DNA of 64,000 bases from Streptococcus sp. 116-D4 (GCF_009731465.1 NZ_AP021887.1:1668001-1732000), one strand, 5' to 3'; shown: positions 1-11,026, numbered from the stretch's first letter. Numbers and translations: made by a program. The notes: generated by a model from the sequence alone, not told the origin.

Positions 1-297
1 TTCTGCCACTTCGCTAGTAACATCTGTCAGTTCAGCACCATTTTTCGCAGCCTGAACCTTTGGATGAGAATCTATCTCAAACCCGCTAGGCATCTTGCCA
101 GCACGTCCAAGTCCCACGATTTGGCCCTTAAAGTCCTCCTCAAACTGGTAAACTATCTTCTGTCTAAATTCTGCTGTATTGTCTGCATGAATATACAAAT
201 CCCCTTGATAAGAGTTTATCTTGAAATCAATGGCAAAAACAGAGAATGGCAGAAGGCAAAACAAGCCTAACACTAGTAAGAAAAAAGTTTTTTTCAT
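1..297 (-). CDS. DUF2207-type membrane protein (5' part only)
   Basis: The reading frame starts with ATG at 297 and runs off the left edge of the window, so only the first 99 residues are present. It begins with a signal peptide (MKKTFFLLVLGLFCLLPFSVFA), then a beta-rich extracellular part with the pattern INSYQGDLYIHADNTAEF and VYQFEEDFKGQIVGLG. That opening is typical of DUF2207 predicted membrane proteins of Gram-positives, whose function is unknown; the later membrane segments would lie outside the window. A TATAAT -10 (329-334, minus) precedes it and the gene is divergent from glnPH. The family call rests on the N-terminus only. Confidence 0.65.
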   Translation of the reverse strand, partial: MKKTFFLLVLGLFCLLPFSVFAIDFKINSYQGDLYIHADNTAEFRQKIVYQFEEDFKGQIVGLGRAGKMPSGFEIDSHPKVQAAKNGAELTDVTSEVAE

Positions 298-365
298 CAA
301 CTAAGCCCCCCTTTTTATCTTTGCTATCATTATATCATTTTTTCATAAGTAAAGGCTTACCTATA

Positions 366-394
366 TTGAAAAATAGAGTTTTTTTCGATAAAAT
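366..394 (+). promoter_or_regulatory. Promoter of glnPH-glnQ
   Basis: A -35 TTGAAA (366-371) and a -10 TAAAAT (389-394) are separated by 17 bases, about 40 bases before the glnPH start and its AGGAG ribosome site. This is a sigma-A type promoter; I saw no clear operator. Confidence 0.6.
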
Positions 395-436
395 AGGAGA
401 CAGTTATTTTTTAATAGATTAGAAATAGGAGAAATC

Positions 437-2002
437 ATGAGAAAAATATACTTATCTATTTTCACAAGTCTCTTGCTGATGCTGGGACTTGTCAATGTTG
501 CTCATGCTGATGAATATTTACGCATCGGGATGGAAGCAGCATATGCTCCCTTTAACTGGACTCAAGACGATGATAGCAATGGAGCTGTCAAAATCGATGG
601 AACTAACCAGTATGCTAACGGATACGATGTTCAAATCGCCAAGAAAATCGCTAAGGACTTAGGTAAAGAACCTTTGGTTGTTAAAACCAAGTGGGAAGGC
701 CTAGTCCCTGCCCTTACTTCTGGTAAGATTGACATGATTATCGCAGGTATGAGTCCTACTGCCGAGCGTAAACAAGAAATTGCCTTTTCAAGCAGTTACT
801 ACACTAGCGAACCAGTTCTACTAGTTAAAAAAGATTCTGCCTACGCAAATGCCAAATCTTTGGATGACTTTAACGGTGCGAAAATTACTTCTCAACAAGG
901 GGTCTACCTCTACGACTTGATTACACAAATCCCGGGTGCTAAAAAAGAAACTGCCATGGGAGACTTCGCTCAAATGCGTCAAGCTCTTGAGGCCGGTGTT
1001 ATCGATGCCTATGTTTCTGAACGCCCAGAAGCTCTGACTGCTGAAACTGCTAACTCTAAGTTTAAAATGGTTCAAGTAGAACCAGGTTTTAAAACAGGAG
1101 AAGAAGATACAGCTATCGCTATCGGACTTCGTAAAGATGATCATCGCATTAGCCAAATCAATGCTAGCATTGAAACTATTTCAAAAGACGACCAAGTTGC
1201 CTTGATGGATCGTATGATCAAAGAGCAACCTGCCGAAGCTACAACAACTGAAGAGACTAGCAGTAGTTTCTTTAGCCAAGTCGCTAAAATTCTTTCTGAA
1301 AACTGGCAACAACTCTTGCGTGGTGCTGGTGTCACTCTCTTAATCTCTATCGTCGGAACCATCACAGGTCTCATTATTGGACTTGCCATTGGTGTCTTCC
1401 GTACTGCTCCACTATCTGAAAACAAAGCCATTTACGGCCTACAAAAACTAATCGGCTGGATCCTCAATGTCTACATTGAAATTTTCCGTGGTACACCAAT
1501 GATTGTTCAATCGATGGTTATCTACTATGGAACTGCCCAAGCTTTCGGTATCAACCTTGACCGTACACTAGCTGCTATCTTCATCGTTTCAATCAATACC
1601 GGTGCCTACATGACTGAAATCGTCCGTGGTGGTATCCTAGCAGTTGACAAGGGACAATTTGAAGCTGCGACTGCTCTTGGTATGACTCATAACCAAACCA
1701 TGCGTAAGATTGTCCTACCTCAGGTCGTCCGCAACATCCTACCAGCAACTGGTAATGAATTTGTCATCAATATCAAAGATACATCTGTATTGAACGTTAT
1801 CTCTGTTGTCGAACTTTATTTCTCAGGAAATACCGTGGCAACACAAACCTATCAATACTTCCAGACATTTACAATCATCGCCGTGATTTACTTTGTCCTC
1901 ACCTTCACCGTAACACGTATCCTACGCTTCATCGAACGCCGCATGGACATGGATACCTATACTACAGGTGCTAACCAAATGCAAACGGAGGATTTGAAAT
2001 AA
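437..2002 (+). CDS. glnP: Amino acid ABC transporter, fused substrate-binding and permease protein (GlnPH-type)
   Basis: This 521-residue protein joins two units of a polar amino acid importer. Residues 1-25 are a signal peptide ending at AHADE. Residues about 26-260 are a family 3 solute-binding domain ([42 protein letters not shown]). From about 285 onward it is a HisM/GlnP-type permease with several membrane helices and the EAA loop ([22 protein letters not shown]) that contacts the ATPase. The next gene, overlapping by one base, is the ATPase. The likely substrates are glutamine or glutamate, known for streptococcal homologues; the sequence alone cannot fix specificity. Fused binding/permease proteins are common in lactic acid bacteria. 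Confidence 0.92.
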   Translation: MRKIYLSIFTSLLLMLGLVNVAHADEYLRIGMEAAYAPFNWTQDDDSNGAVKIDGTNQYANGYDVQIAKKIAKDLGKEPLVVKTKWEGLVPALTSGKIDMIIAGMSPTAERKQEIAFSSSYYTSEPVLLVKKDSAYANAKSLDDFNGAKITSQQGVYLYDLITQIPGAKKETAMGDFAQMRQALEAGVIDAYVSERPEALTAETANSKFKMVQVEPGFKTGEEDTAIAIGLRKDDHRISQINASIETISKDDQVALMDRMIKEQPAEATTTEETSSSFFSQVAKILSENWQQLLRGAGVTLLISIVGTITGLIIGLAIGVFRTAPLSENKAIYGLQKLIGWILNVYIEIFRGTPMIVQSMVIYYGTAQAFGINLDRTLAAIFIVSINTGAYMTEIVRGGILAVDKGQFEAATALGMTHNQTMRKIVLPQVVRNILPATGNEFVINIKDTSVLNVISVVELYFSGNTVATQTYQYFQTFTIIAVIYFVLTFTVTRILRFIERRMDMDTYTTGANQMQTEDLK

Positions 2003-2742
2003 TGACACAAGCAATCCTTGAAATTAAACACCTCAAAAAATCCTATGGACAAAACGAAGTGCTAAAAGACATTTCACTCACTGTCCACAAGGGCGAGGTC
2101 ATCTCTATCATCGGAAGCTCTGGAAGCGGAAAATCAACCTTCCTACGCTCCATTAACCTTCTTGAAACACCAACTGATGGACAAATCCTTTATCATGGAC
2201 AAAACGTCCTTGAAAAAGGCTATGACCTCACGCAATACCGTGAAAAATTGGGGATGGTGTTCCAATCCTTTAACCTCTTTGAAAATCTCAACGTGCTTGA
2301 AAACACAATTGTCGCTCAGACAACTGTCCTTAAACGCGAACGTACAGAAGCTGAAAAGATGGCCAAAGAAAACCTAGAAAAGGTCGGTATGGGAGAACGC
2401 TACTGGCAAGCCAAACCAAAACAACTCTCAGGTGGCCAAAAACAACGTGTAGCCATCGCACGTGCCCTCTCCATGAATCCAGATGCTATTCTCTTTGATG
2501 AACCAACATCAGCTCTCGATCCAGAAATGGTTGGAGAAGTCCTCAAAATCATGCAGGAACTTGCCAAAGAAGGCTTGACTATGATTGTAGTGACTCACGA
2601 GATGGAATTTGCTCGTGATGTCTCTCACCGTGTTATCTTTATGGATAAGGGTGTGATTGCTGAAGAAGGTAAACCAGAAGACCTCTTCACCAATCCTAAA
2701 GAAGAGCGAACAAAAGAATTTCTTCAACGCTATCTCAAATAA
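2002..2742 (+). CDS. glnQ: Amino acid ABC transporter ATP-binding protein (GlnQ-type)
   Basis: This 246-residue ATPase powers the upstream binding/permease protein. It has Walker A (GSSGSGKST, near residue 38), a Q-loop (MVFQSFNLF), the signature LSGGQKQR, Walker B with catalytic Glu ([12 protein letters not shown]) and the H-loop (VTHEM). Its length and motif spacing match polar amino acid transport ATPases. The start ATG overlaps the TAA of glnPH (TAATG), which implies translational coupling, and a terminator follows directly. Confidence 0.93.
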   Translation: MTQAILEIKHLKKSYGQNEVLKDISLTVHKGEVISIIGSSGSGKSTFLRSINLLETPTDGQILYHGQNVLEKGYDLTQYREKLGMVFQSFNLFENLNVLENTIVAQTTVLKRERTEAEKMAKENLEKVGMGERYWQAKPKQLSGGQKQRVAIARALSMNPDAILFDEPTSALDPEMVGEVLKIMQELAKEGLTMIVVTHEMEFARDVSHRVIFMDKGVIAEEGKPEDLFTNPKEERTKEFLQRYLK

Positions 2743-2746
2743 AAAG

Positions 2747-2776
2747 AAAAGGCTGCAGCAATTGTGCAGTCTTTTT
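2747..2776 (+). terminator. Intrinsic terminator after glnQ
   Basis: The stem GGCTGCA/TGCAGTC (one G-U pair) has a 7-base loop, A-rich on the left and followed by TTTTT, five bases after the glnQ stop. Confidence 0.8.
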
Positions 2777-2786
2777 GCTGTCCTGA

Positions 2787-2820
2787 AAATAAAAAGGCAG
2801 ATCCAATTCAAGAATCCGCC
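2787..2820 (-). terminator. Intrinsic terminator of the 71-residue gene
   Basis: Read on minus, the stem GGCGGAT/ATCTGCC (one G-U pair) is followed by TTTTTATTTT. It lies just past the stop of the small minus-strand gene and is convergent with the glnQ terminator. Confidence 0.75.
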
Positions 2821-2832
2821 ATTATCCAAAGA

Positions 2833-3048
2833 TTAATCTTCAAATTTTTCATGATTTTTATCATAGAAATCAATTAAACCTAGAGCCGTTTCAAACGAAA
2901 TATTTTTTACTTTTGCACGCCCCTGCGCTAGAGCAATGATAGACATTTCACGTGCATTCGTTTCTTTAGAGATACGGTAGCCTGTGATTTTCTTATCACG
3001 AACCCAGCCAACAACTGATTCTACTTTTTCAAAGTTTGACTTAGTCAT
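2833..3048 (-). CDS. Small conserved hypothetical protein (71 aa)
   Basis: A small acidic/basic protein without signal peptide or membrane segment. It reads MTKSNFEKVESVVGWVRDKK, and its middle (ITGYRISKETNAREMSI) resembles one recognition helix of a small HTH-like fold; that resemblance is weak. It has a strong promoter (TTGACA-17-TACAAT), an AGGAG ribosome site seven bases before ATG and its own terminator, so it looks like a real monocistronic gene. I recall a similar small gene between ilvA and the gln transporter in S. pneumoniae. Function is unknown. Confidence 0.7.
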   Translation of the reverse strand: MTKSNFEKVESVVGWVRDKKITGYRISKETNAREMSIIALAQGRAKVKNISFETALGLIDFYDKNHEKFED

Positions 3049-3081
3049 GTCCTTCTCCTATTTTCTTCTTTACGGTATTTA

Positions 3082-3110
3082 ATTGTATACGTTTTTATGA
3101 CTTTTGTCAA
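3082..3110 (-). promoter_or_regulatory. Promoter of the 71-residue gene
   Basis: On minus, TTGACA (3110-3105), a 17-base spacer and TACAAT (3087-3082) form a near-consensus promoter about 35 bases before the start codon. Confidence 0.75.
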
Positions 3111-3299
3111 TAAAAAAACATATATTCAATAAAATTAATGATTTATTTTTCTATTACTATCTTATTAAAGCCGATAATATATAGGTTTTGACTTACTATA
3201 AACCATTAGTAAATACTTTTAAAACAATTGTATTATTAACTCTTTTGTTTGTAAAAATATTCATAATTTACAAATACCAGTTCGGGATAGGTTAGACAG

Positions 3300-3805
3300 G
3301 TTTTATCTTCAACTTTATTCTATTTATCCAACTTTTAAACGATATTTCTAATAGCGGAAGACTTTCTCTCCACACTATTACTAACTATTATTTCTCTCCT
3401 CCTTCTTTGATTTTCTTCCTGCCTTTATAAATGCTTTTCACTTTCTCAACTGGTACTATTTATTTCCTTTATCAAGATTCCTTTTTGTTTCTTCAAACTC
3501 AAAAAGATTAGTATTTAAGAAACAATAGTATCCTATCTTTCAACATTTTCTACTGTTTTTACCTTCTTAGTATCTCATCACTTTTTTCAATTACCTCATT
3601 ATAAGGTTTTCTATTCGTGTTGATTATTTTTCTAATTCCTATTAGATTTAGACAAGTCTCAGACTAGCCATATATAAAATATTGAATTTCAAAAAAACCT
3701 TATATATAACAAGTAATGTTACTACCTTACTATAAACTGAATCAAAAAACATAGGTACTATAATGAATTATGATAGAAATAGCGTAATCGATTTCCTAAG
3801 TTCAT
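3300..3805 (-). pseudogene. Decayed gene remnant with an HTH-like N-terminus
   Basis: An intact promoter and a GGGGG-rich ribosome site lead into ATG at 3805, but the frame reads only MNLGNRLRYFYHNSL before TAG. The opening MNLGNRLRY is like the first helix of XRE-type repressors (inference). Further down the same strand, about 3640-3560, a frame reads GIRKIINTNRKPYNEVIEKS and then DEILRR; after a frame change another stretch reads CFLNTNLFEFEETKRNLDKG. Both are broken by stops. The plus strand here is strongly pyrimidine-rich, as expected opposite a former minus-strand gene. I read it as one degraded gene, or two; the limits are approximate. The rest of the 3049-3884 gap holds the two promoters listed and nothing else I can name. 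Confidence 0.45.
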
Positions 3806-3831
3806 AGGAATCGCCCCCTTCCTTCATCTTC

Positions 3832-3860
3832 ATTATAGCACCTATACATCAATTGTGCAA
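3832..3860 (-). promoter_or_regulatory. Promoter of the decayed gene at 3.3-3.8 kb
   Basis: On minus, TTGCAC (3860-3855), a 17-base spacer and TATAAT (3837-3832). It lies between the ilvA stop and the short frame MNLGNRLRY, so it may still transcribe the remnant and perhaps the 71-residue gene. Confidence 0.65.
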
Positions 3861-3884
3861 ATAATATGATATTTTTATTAGTGC

Positions 3885-5135
3885 TCAGACAAGCATATTA
3901 TAGAGTGTTTCATTACCATTTAAGTTAATATAGGCTGGGTCAAAACCTTCCATTCGACGGATCATTTCTGCATAATCATGCTTATCTGCCAAAGCAATCC
4001 CAATCAATACTGGTCCTGTCCCCTTACTAGCTCGTTTGATATACTCAAAACGAGTGATATCGTCATTTGGCCCCAAGATATCATTTACAAACTCACGCAG
4101 AGCACCTGGACGCTGCGGAAAATTGACCACAAAATAATGCTTGATCCCATCATAAATCAAGGCACGCTCTTCCATTTCAGGCATACGGTTGATATCATTA
4201 TTTCCTCCAGAAATGATACAACAAATAGTTTTCCCCTTGATATATTCAGCTAAAACCTCTAAAGAGGCGATACTAGCTGCTCCAGCAGGTTCTGCGACAA
4301 TCCCTTGCTTAGAGTAGAGATCAATCAAGGTTTCAGAAATCAATCCCTCATCTACACCTACTAAGGTTTGAACATGTTGACGAGTTGCTTCATAGGTCAA
4401 CTGACCTACCTTTTGTACAGCAATCCCATCAGCAAATTTGTCAATTTCTTTGAGTTTGACAGGACCGCCAGCTTCAAAAGCAGCCTTCATAGAACGTGCT
4501 CCATTAGCCTCTACCCCAATGACTTCAATTTCTGGACTTGTTTCCTTGATATAGGTGGAAACCCCAGCAATAAGACCACCACCTCCAACTGGGACCAAGA
4601 CAGCATCAAAATCAATTGATTCTTTTCGAGCTTCTTCTAAAATCTCATAAGCAACTGTCCCTTGACCTGCTTGAACATGGGCATCATCAAAGGGATCAAT
4701 AAAGGTACGATTTTCAGAGACTGTAAATTCTTGAGCTGCTTTTGCTGAGGCATCAAAGGTATCTCCAACTAATTTAATGGTCACGAAGTCCCCTCCAAAA
4801 AAGCGAACCTGACCAATCTTTTGTTGTGGGGTAGTAATGGGCATAAAGATAGTAGCAGAAATTTTCATTTCTTTACAAGTATAAGCAACTCCCTGCGCAT
4901 GATTTCCTGCAGAAGCGCAGACTACTCCACGTTCACGTTCTTCCTTGCTAAGCTGAGAAATGGCATAATAGGCACCACGAATTTTAAAAGAGCGAACACG
5001 TTGAGCATTTTCCTTTTTCAAATAAATCTTAGCACCATACTTCTCCGATAAATAATGATCGTAATCCAGTGGAGTATTCACAACCACACCGCTCAAGACC
5101 TTATGAGCCTTGATTATATCTTTTGAACTTAACAT
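3885..5135 (-). CDS. ilvA: Threonine dehydratase (IlvA, biosynthetic)
   Basis: IlvA deaminates threonine to 2-oxobutanoate, the first step toward isoleucine. The 416-residue protein has a type II PLP fold: the lysine in RVRSFKIRGAYY (about residue 56) would bind PLP, SAGNHAQG binds the substrate/PLP ring and VPVGGGGL the phosphate. The C-terminal 80 residues (FPQRPGALREFVNDILG) are a single ACT-like regulatory domain, the short Bacillus-type arrangement. It lies downstream of ilvB-ilvN-ilvC on the same strand but behind a terminator, so it probably has some independent expression. No terminator is obvious after it. Confidence 0.93.
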   Translation of the reverse strand: MLSSKDIIKAHKVLSGVVVNTPLDYDHYLSEKYGAKIYLKKENAQRVRSFKIRGAYYAISQLSKEERERGVVCASAGNHAQGVAYTCKEMKISATIFMPITTPQQKIGQVRFFGGDFVTIKLVGDTFDASAKAAQEFTVSENRTFIDPFDDAHVQAGQGTVAYEILEEARKESIDFDAVLVPVGGGGLIAGVSTYIKETSPEIEVIGVEANGARSMKAAFEAGGPVKLKEIDKFADGIAVQKVGQLTYEATRQHVQTLVGVDEGLISETLIDLYSKQGIVAEPAGAASIASLEVLAEYIKGKTICCIISGGNNDINRMPEMEERALIYDGIKHYFVVNFPQRPGALREFVNDILGPNDDITRFEYIKRASKGTGPVLIGIALADKHDYAEMIRRMEGFDPAYINLNGNETLYNMLV

Positions 5136-5197
5136 CTTTTTCTCCTAGACTATTTCAAACTTATCGTAGTCCATCCTCTTAAAAAGGATGAATTGAT

Positions 5198-5226
5198 TAT
5201 AAAAGCGAGTTAGTCCCCCAACTCGC
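5198..5226 (-). terminator. Intrinsic terminator after ilvC
   Basis: On minus, the perfect stem GCGAGTT/AACTCGC with an 8-base loop is followed by TTTTATAAT. It separates ilvC from ilvA. Confidence 0.75.
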
Positions 5227-5247
5227 CTTCACCTTAATTTCTATCAA

Positions 5248-6294
<1,047 letters not shown>

Positions 6295-6335
6295 TTATTG
6301 CCTTTTAGGCTGGATTAACAAATTTAAGTTGAATT

Positions 6336-6812
6336 TTAATCGCGGGTAAATCCAGTTGCACCCGTTCGAGCAATATTGCGAATACCGTATGGTCGAATGA
6401 CTCGCAACAGGGCTTCGCTCTTTTCTGCATTTCCTGTCATCTGAATGGTAATCGAGCTTGGCGCTACGTCTACTACCGTTGCACGGAAAGGTTGAATAAT
6501 GGCTAGAATCTCAGCTCGCTTCTCAGCTGGCGCTGACATCTTAACCAAAATCACCTCGCGCTCCAAATGAGGCTTGTCTGTAATATCACGAATGCGAATC
6601 ACATCAATCTGACGATTGAGTTGCTTAATGATTTGCTCCACTTCATCATGTGAAGCAACATCAATAATAATAGTGATACGCGATACATTCGGATCTTCTG
6701 TTGCTCCAACAGAGATACTTTCGATATTAACCTGACGACGAGATAGGACACCTGTAAAGCGATTGAGGACTCCTGAACGATTTTGTAGTTTTGCTGTTAA
6801 CATTCTACGCAT
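6336..6812 (-). CDS. ilvN: Acetolactate synthase small (regulatory) subunit
   Basis: This 158-residue subunit binds valine and activates and feedback-inhibits IlvB. Residues about 3-75 form an ACT domain (LTAKLQNRSGVLNRFTGVLS); the rest is the C-terminal small-subunit domain (EVILVKMSAP). It overlaps the end of ilvB by 8 bases, consistent with coupled, stoichiometric translation. Confidence 0.94.
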   Translation of the reverse strand: MRRMLTAKLQNRSGVLNRFTGVLSRRQVNIESISVGATEDPNVSRITIIIDVASHDEVEQIIKQLNRQIDVIRIRDITDKPHLEREVILVKMSAPAEKRAEILAIIQPFRATVVDVAPSSITIQMTGNAEKSEALLRVIRPYGIRNIARTGATGFTRD

Positions 6813-8505
6813 GGAACTTCACCCCCAACATCTCATGATTACTCTTACCAGCTGGTACCATTGGTAACACCTGTTCCTTACGAGAAATATCTACCTCGAT
6901 TAGCATAGGAACATCCTCAGTGATGACTTCAAGGTCTTGAGCCAAGGTCTCAGGATTGTCAAACTTATAGTTTTTAATGCCATAAGCTTGTGCCATCAAT
7001 TGGAAATCAGGAAGGGTGTCAAAGACTGACTCTGATGTTCTACCTTCATAGAAGGATTCCTGCCACTGGCGAACCATTCCAAGTGAGTGATTGTTCAGCA
7101 TAACCACCTTGATTGGCACCTTGTAAATGTTCAAAATAGCCAATTCCTGGTTAGTCATTTGGAAACCACCATCCCCAACAAATAAGACTACTTCCTTATC
7201 TGAGTTAGCAATTTTAGCACCGATTGCTGCTGGAATTCCAAATCCCATGGTTCCCAAACCACCTGAAGTCACTAACTGACGTTCATTTTGGTAGGGATAA
7301 TACTGAGCTGTCCACATTTGATGTTGTCCTACGTCAGTGACAACAATAGCATCACCATTCGTCAACTCACCGATGCGTTCAATAACAGCTTGCGGCTGAA
7401 CCACACGTTCTTTCTTATCATAAGAACGAACACGGTTCTTGTCTTTAGTAACCTTTTCAATCCATTTCTCAGTATTGTTGTGAACTGTCGGTTCTGCTAG
7501 TAACATTTGTAAGGCTTTTTTCGCATCTCCGACTACAGGAATATCTGCACTGATAATCTTGCCAATCTCAGCTGGATCAATATCAATGTGGGCAACCTTG
7601 GCATTTTTAGCAAAGGTCTTAGGATTTCCAGTCAAGCGGTCGTCGAACCGGCAACCAATACTAATCATAAAGTCCGCCTCGGTCATTGCAATGTTGGCTG
7701 CAAATGACCCGTGCATTCCTCCCATTCCTAGGAAGAGCGGATGACTCGTTGCAATCGTTCCTTGCCCCAAAAGGCTGGTTACCACTGGAATTTGATAGCG
7801 CTCTGCAAATTCATTTAATTCTGCAGCTGCTTCAGCATAACTAACCCCACCACCAACAAGCAAGACTGGTTTTTTAGCCTTGGATAATTGCTTCAAGATT
7901 TTCTTGATTTGCATTTCATTTGGTTCAAGAGTCGGCTGATAGCTTGGTAGGTTCACTTCTGGAGAATAAATAAAGTCTGTTTCCAAAGCAGATACGTCTT
8001 TAGGTAGGTCAATGACAACTGGGCCTGGACGGCCTGTAGTTGCGATATGGACAGCTTCCATTATGATACGAGGAATATCTGCTGTCTCACGAACTTGGTA
8101 ATTGTACTTAGTGATTGGCATGGTAATTCCCACGATGTCAGCCTCCTGAAAGGCATCCTTCCCAATCCCTGCTCGCGCCACCTGGCCTGTAAAGACCAAA
8201 AGGGGAACACTGTCGCTCATGGCATCCGCAATCCCTGTAATGGCATTTGTTGCTCCCGGTCCGCTAGTGACGACGGCAACACCCAACTTTCCAGTTGATT
8301 TGGCATAACCTTCAGCTTCATGCAAACAACCTTGCTCATGGCGACCTAGAATGTGGCGAATGCCTTTAAAATTATATATCGCATCATAAAAAGGCAAGAC
8401 AGCACCACCAGGATAACCAAAAATGGTATCAATTCCTAAATCATGAAGTGTTTCCAAAACTAGGTCCGACCCCGTCTTAGGAGATTCTAAACTGATTTTC
8501 TCCAT
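6805..8505 (-). CDS. ilvB: Acetolactate synthase large (catalytic) subunit
   Basis: A 566-residue thiamine diphosphate enzyme that condenses pyruvate with pyruvate or 2-oxobutanoate, the entry step to branched-chain amino acids. The catalytic glutamate lies in LGRHEQGCLHEAEGYAKSTG (near residue 56). The middle FAD-type domain is present, and the ThDP/Mg motif begins GDGGFQMTNQELAILN (about 436-465). It is first in the ilvBNC operon. The promoter carries CodY-like boxes, as expected for branched-chain amino acid control. Confidence 0.95.
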   Translation of the reverse strand: MEKISLESPKTGSDLVLETLHDLGIDTIFGYPGGAVLPFYDAIYNFKGIRHILGRHEQGCLHEAEGYAKSTGKLGVAVVTSGPGATNAITGIADAMSDSVPLLVFTGQVARAGIGKDAFQEADIVGITMPITKYNYQVRETADIPRIIMEAVHIATTGRPGPVVIDLPKDVSALETDFIYSPEVNLPSYQPTLEPNEMQIKKILKQLSKAKKPVLLVGGGVSYAEAAAELNEFAERYQIPVVTSLLGQGTIATSHPLFLGMGGMHGSFAANIAMTEADFMISIGCRFDDRLTGNPKTFAKNAKVAHIDIDPAEIGKIISADIPVVGDAKKALQMLLAEPTVHNNTEKWIEKVTKDKNRVRSYDKKERVVQPQAVIERIGELTNGDAIVVTDVGQHQMWTAQYYPYQNERQLVTSGGLGTMGFGIPAAIGAKIANSDKEVVLFVGDGGFQMTNQELAILNIYKVPIKVVMLNNHSLGMVRQWQESFYEGRTSESVFDTLPDFQLMAQAYGIKNYKFDNPETLAQDLEVITEDVPMLIEVDISRKEQVLPMVPAGKSNHEMLGVKFHA

Positions 8506-8543
8506 TATTCCCCTTTCTCTTCACTAAAAAATAACTTGTTACT

Positions 8544-8598
8544 ATCATACCATTTTTTCAAAATTTTTCAAGAGAAAAGAAGAAATTTTCTGAATTTT
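8544..8598 (-). promoter_or_regulatory. ilvBNC promoter with two CodY-like boxes
   Basis: On minus, the -35 TTGAAA (8571-8566), a 16-base spacer and the -10 TATGAT (8549-8544) lie 39 bases before ilvB. A 13/15 match to the CodY consensus (AATTTTCTGAATTTT, plus strand 8584-8598) sits upstream of the -35. A 12/15 match (8551-8565) fills the spacer. CodY represses such genes when isoleucine, leucine and valine are plentiful (known for Firmicutes); binding here is inferred. No T-box motif is visible in the 8506-8831 gap, which is otherwise AT-rich with the fusA terminator at its end. Confidence 0.6.
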
Positions 8599-8784
8599 CT
8601 ATTTTAACGTTTATTTATGAATGTTATTTTTGTTTTTATAAGTTTTAAAAGGTAATTCACATTTTTTAGCAATTAATTTCATTTATATTGTAAATTTCTT
8701 TCGCAAATCACTTTAGCTCCCTTTTGTATGATTTTTTTGTGTGTCCTGCACGTTTGCAGAGTTTATGAAATTTATCGTCACTAT

Positions 8785-8815
8785 ACAAAAAAGGAAGCCA
8801 CTAAGTGACTTCCTT
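8785..8815 (-). terminator. Intrinsic terminator after fusA
   Basis: On minus, an 11-bp stem AAGGAAGTCAC/GTGGCTTCCTT with loop TTA is followed by TTTTGTAT, 17 bases past the fusA stop. Confidence 0.85.
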
Positions 8816-8831
8816 CTAGAGCGAGGACTGA

Positions 8832-10913
8832 TTAGTCTTCACCTTTGTTTTTCTTAATGATTTCTTCTTGTACTGACTTAGGTACATCTTCGTAGTGGTC
8901 AAATACCATCATGAATGTACCGCGTCCTTGAGATGCAGAACGAAGAACTGTTGCGTAACCGAACATTTCAGCAAGTGGAACGTAAGCACGAACGATTTGG
9001 CTGTTACCGTGTGCTTCCATACCATCTACACGTCCACGACGAGCAGTTACGTGACCCATAACATCACCAAGGTTTTCTTCTGGAACAGTGATAGTTACAA
9101 GCATCATTGGCTCAAGGATAGCTGGTTGTGCTGATTTAGCAGCTTCTTTAAGGGCAAGTGAAGCTGCAATCTTGAAGGCAGTTTCAGATGAGTCGACATC
9201 GTGGTATGAACCATCGTAAAGCTTAGCTTTAACGTCAACCATTGGGTAACCTGCAAGAACACCGTTAGCCATAGATTCTACCAAACCTTTTTCAACCGCT
9301 GGGATAAATTCACGAGGAACCACACCACCGACGATTGCGTTTTCGAATTCGAATCCTTTTCCTTCTTCGTTTGGAGTAAATTCAATCCATACATCACCGA
9401 ATTGACCTTTACCACCAGATTGACGTTTGAAGAATCCACGTGCTTGAGTAGAAGCGCGGAATGTTTCACGGTAAGATACTTGAGGTGCACCTACGTTCGC
9501 TTCAACTTTGAACTCACGACGCATACGGTCAACAAGGACGTCAAGGTGAAGCTCACCCATACCAGAGATAACTGTTTCACCAGTTTCAACGTTTGTTTCA
9601 ACGCGGAATGTTGGATCTTCTTCAGCCAATTTTTGAAGGGCGATACCCATCTTATCTTGGTCCGCTTTAGATTTTGGCTCAACCATCAATTGGATAACTG
9701 GTTCTGGAACGTTGATTGACTCAAGGATGATTTTAGCTTTTTCATCTGTCAATGAGTCACCAGTTGTAGTATCTTTCAAACCAACGGCAGCAGCGATATC
9801 ACCTGAGTAAACAGTGTCGATTTCTTGACGGCTGTTAGCGTGCATTTGAAGGATACGTCCGATACGTTCACGTTTACCTTTAGAAGTGTTCAATACGTAA
9901 GAACCTGATTGAAGAACACCTGAGTAAACACGGAAGAATGTCAAACGACCTACGAATGGATCAGTCATAATCTTGAAGGCAAGAGCTGCAAATGGCTCTT
10001 CATCAGATGCTGGACGAGTTTCTTCTTCTTCAGTATCTGGGTTGATACCTTTGATCGCTGGGATATCAAGTGGGCTTGGAAGGTAGTCGATAACCGCATC
10101 AAGCATCAATTGAACACCTTTATTCTTGAAGGCAGAACCACACAATACTGGGTAGAATTCAACGTTGATAGTCGCTTTACGGATACCAGCTTTCAATTCT
10201 TCGTTAGTGATTTCTTCACCTTCGAGGTATTTCATCATCAATTCTTCGTCAGTTTCAGCAACTGCTTCGATCAATTTTTCACGGTATTCTTGTGCTTGGT
10301 CAAGGTAGTCAGCTGGAATGTCTTCTTCAAGGATATCTGTACCAAGGTCGTTAGTATAGATTTCAGCTTTCATCTTGATCAAGTCGATGATTCCACGGAA
10401 GTCATCTTCAGCACCGATTGGCAATTGAATTGGGTGTGCGTTTGCTTGAAGACGATCATGAAGTGTGCTTACAGAGTAAAGGAAGTCAGCACCGATTTTA
10501 TCCATTTTGTTAGCAAATACGATACGTGGAACTCCATACTCAGTTGCTTGACGCCAAACTGTTTCAGTTTGAGGCTCAACACCTGATTGTGAGTCAAGAA
10601 CGGTAACCGCACCGTCCAATACACGAAGAGAACGTTGTACTTCAATTGTGAAGTCCACGTGTCCTGGTGTGTCGATGATGTTTACGCGGTGGTTGTTCCA
10701 TTGAGCTGTTGTCGCAGCAGATGTGATAGTGATACCACGCTCTTGCTCTTGCTCCATCCAGTCCATTTGTGACGCACCTTCGTGAGTTTCACCGATTTTG
10801 TGGATTTTACCAGTGTAGTAAAGAATACGCTCAGTAGTTGTTGTTTTACCAGCATCGACGTGAGCCATGATACCGATATTACGAGTTTTTTCAAGTGAAA
10901 ATTCGCGTGCCAT
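8832..10913 (-). CDS. fusA: Translation elongation factor G
   Basis: EF-G is the GTPase that drives ribosomal translocation and, with RRF, ribosome recycling. The 693-residue protein has G1 AHVDAGKTT (about 17-25), the switch region [10 protein letters not shown]3 DTPGHVDF and G4 NKMD, followed by domains II-V, ending KNKGED. Its length is typical. It is the third gene of a str cluster (rpsL-rpsG-fusA), but an intrinsic terminator and a separate extended -10 promoter lie between rpsG and fusA. Confidence 0.97.
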   Translation of the reverse strand: MAREFSLEKTRNIGIMAHVDAGKTTTTERILYYTGKIHKIGETHEGASQMDWMEQEQERGITITSAATTAQWNNHRVNIIDTPGHVDFTIEVQRSLRVLDGAVTVLDSQSGVEPQTETVWRQATEYGVPRIVFANKMDKIGADFLYSVSTLHDRLQANAHPIQLPIGAEDDFRGIIDLIKMKAEIYTNDLGTDILEEDIPADYLDQAQEYREKLIEAVAETDEELMMKYLEGEEITNEELKAGIRKATINVEFYPVLCGSAFKNKGVQLMLDAVIDYLPSPLDIPAIKGINPDTEEEETRPASDEEPFAALAFKIMTDPFVGRLTFFRVYSGVLQSGSYVLNTSKGKRERIGRILQMHANSRQEIDTVYSGDIAAAVGLKDTTTGDSLTDEKAKIILESINVPEPVIQLMVEPKSKADQDKMGIALQKLAEEDPTFRVETNVETGETVISGMGELHLDVLVDRMRREFKVEANVGAPQVSYRETFRASTQARGFFKRQSGGKGQFGDVWIEFTPNEEGKGFEFENAIVGGVVPREFIPAVEKGLVESMANGVLAGYPMVDVKAKLYDGSYHDVDSSETAFKIAASLALKEAAKSAQPAILEPMMLVTITVPEENLGDVMGHVTARRGRVDGMEAHGNSQIVRAYVPLAEMFGYATVLRSASQGRGTFMMVFDHYEDVPKSVQEEIIKKNKGED

Positions 10914-10950
10914 GAGGTTTGTTTCTCCTATATTTTTTTATTTCTATTCT

Positions 10951-10959
10951 ATTATAACA
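10951..10959 (-). promoter_or_regulatory. Extended -10 promoter of fusA
   Basis: On minus, TGTTATAAT (TG-N-TATAAT) lies about 38 bases before the fusA ATG and just after the rpsG-fusA terminator. No good -35 is visible, as is common with extended -10 promoters. Confidence 0.6.
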
Positions 10960-10965
10960 CGATTT

Positions 10966-10997
10966 TAATAAAAACGGATAGGCAGGACCTACCCGTT
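10966..10997 (-). terminator. Intrinsic terminator between rpsG and fusA
   Basis: On minus, a 10-bp stem AACGGGTAGG/CCTATCCGTT (one G-U) with a 5-base loop is followed by TTTTATT. It would stop or reduce rpsL-rpsG transcription before fusA. Confidence 0.75.
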
Positions 10998-11026
10998 CTC
11001 AATGTTTTCATGCTATTGTTGGTTTC

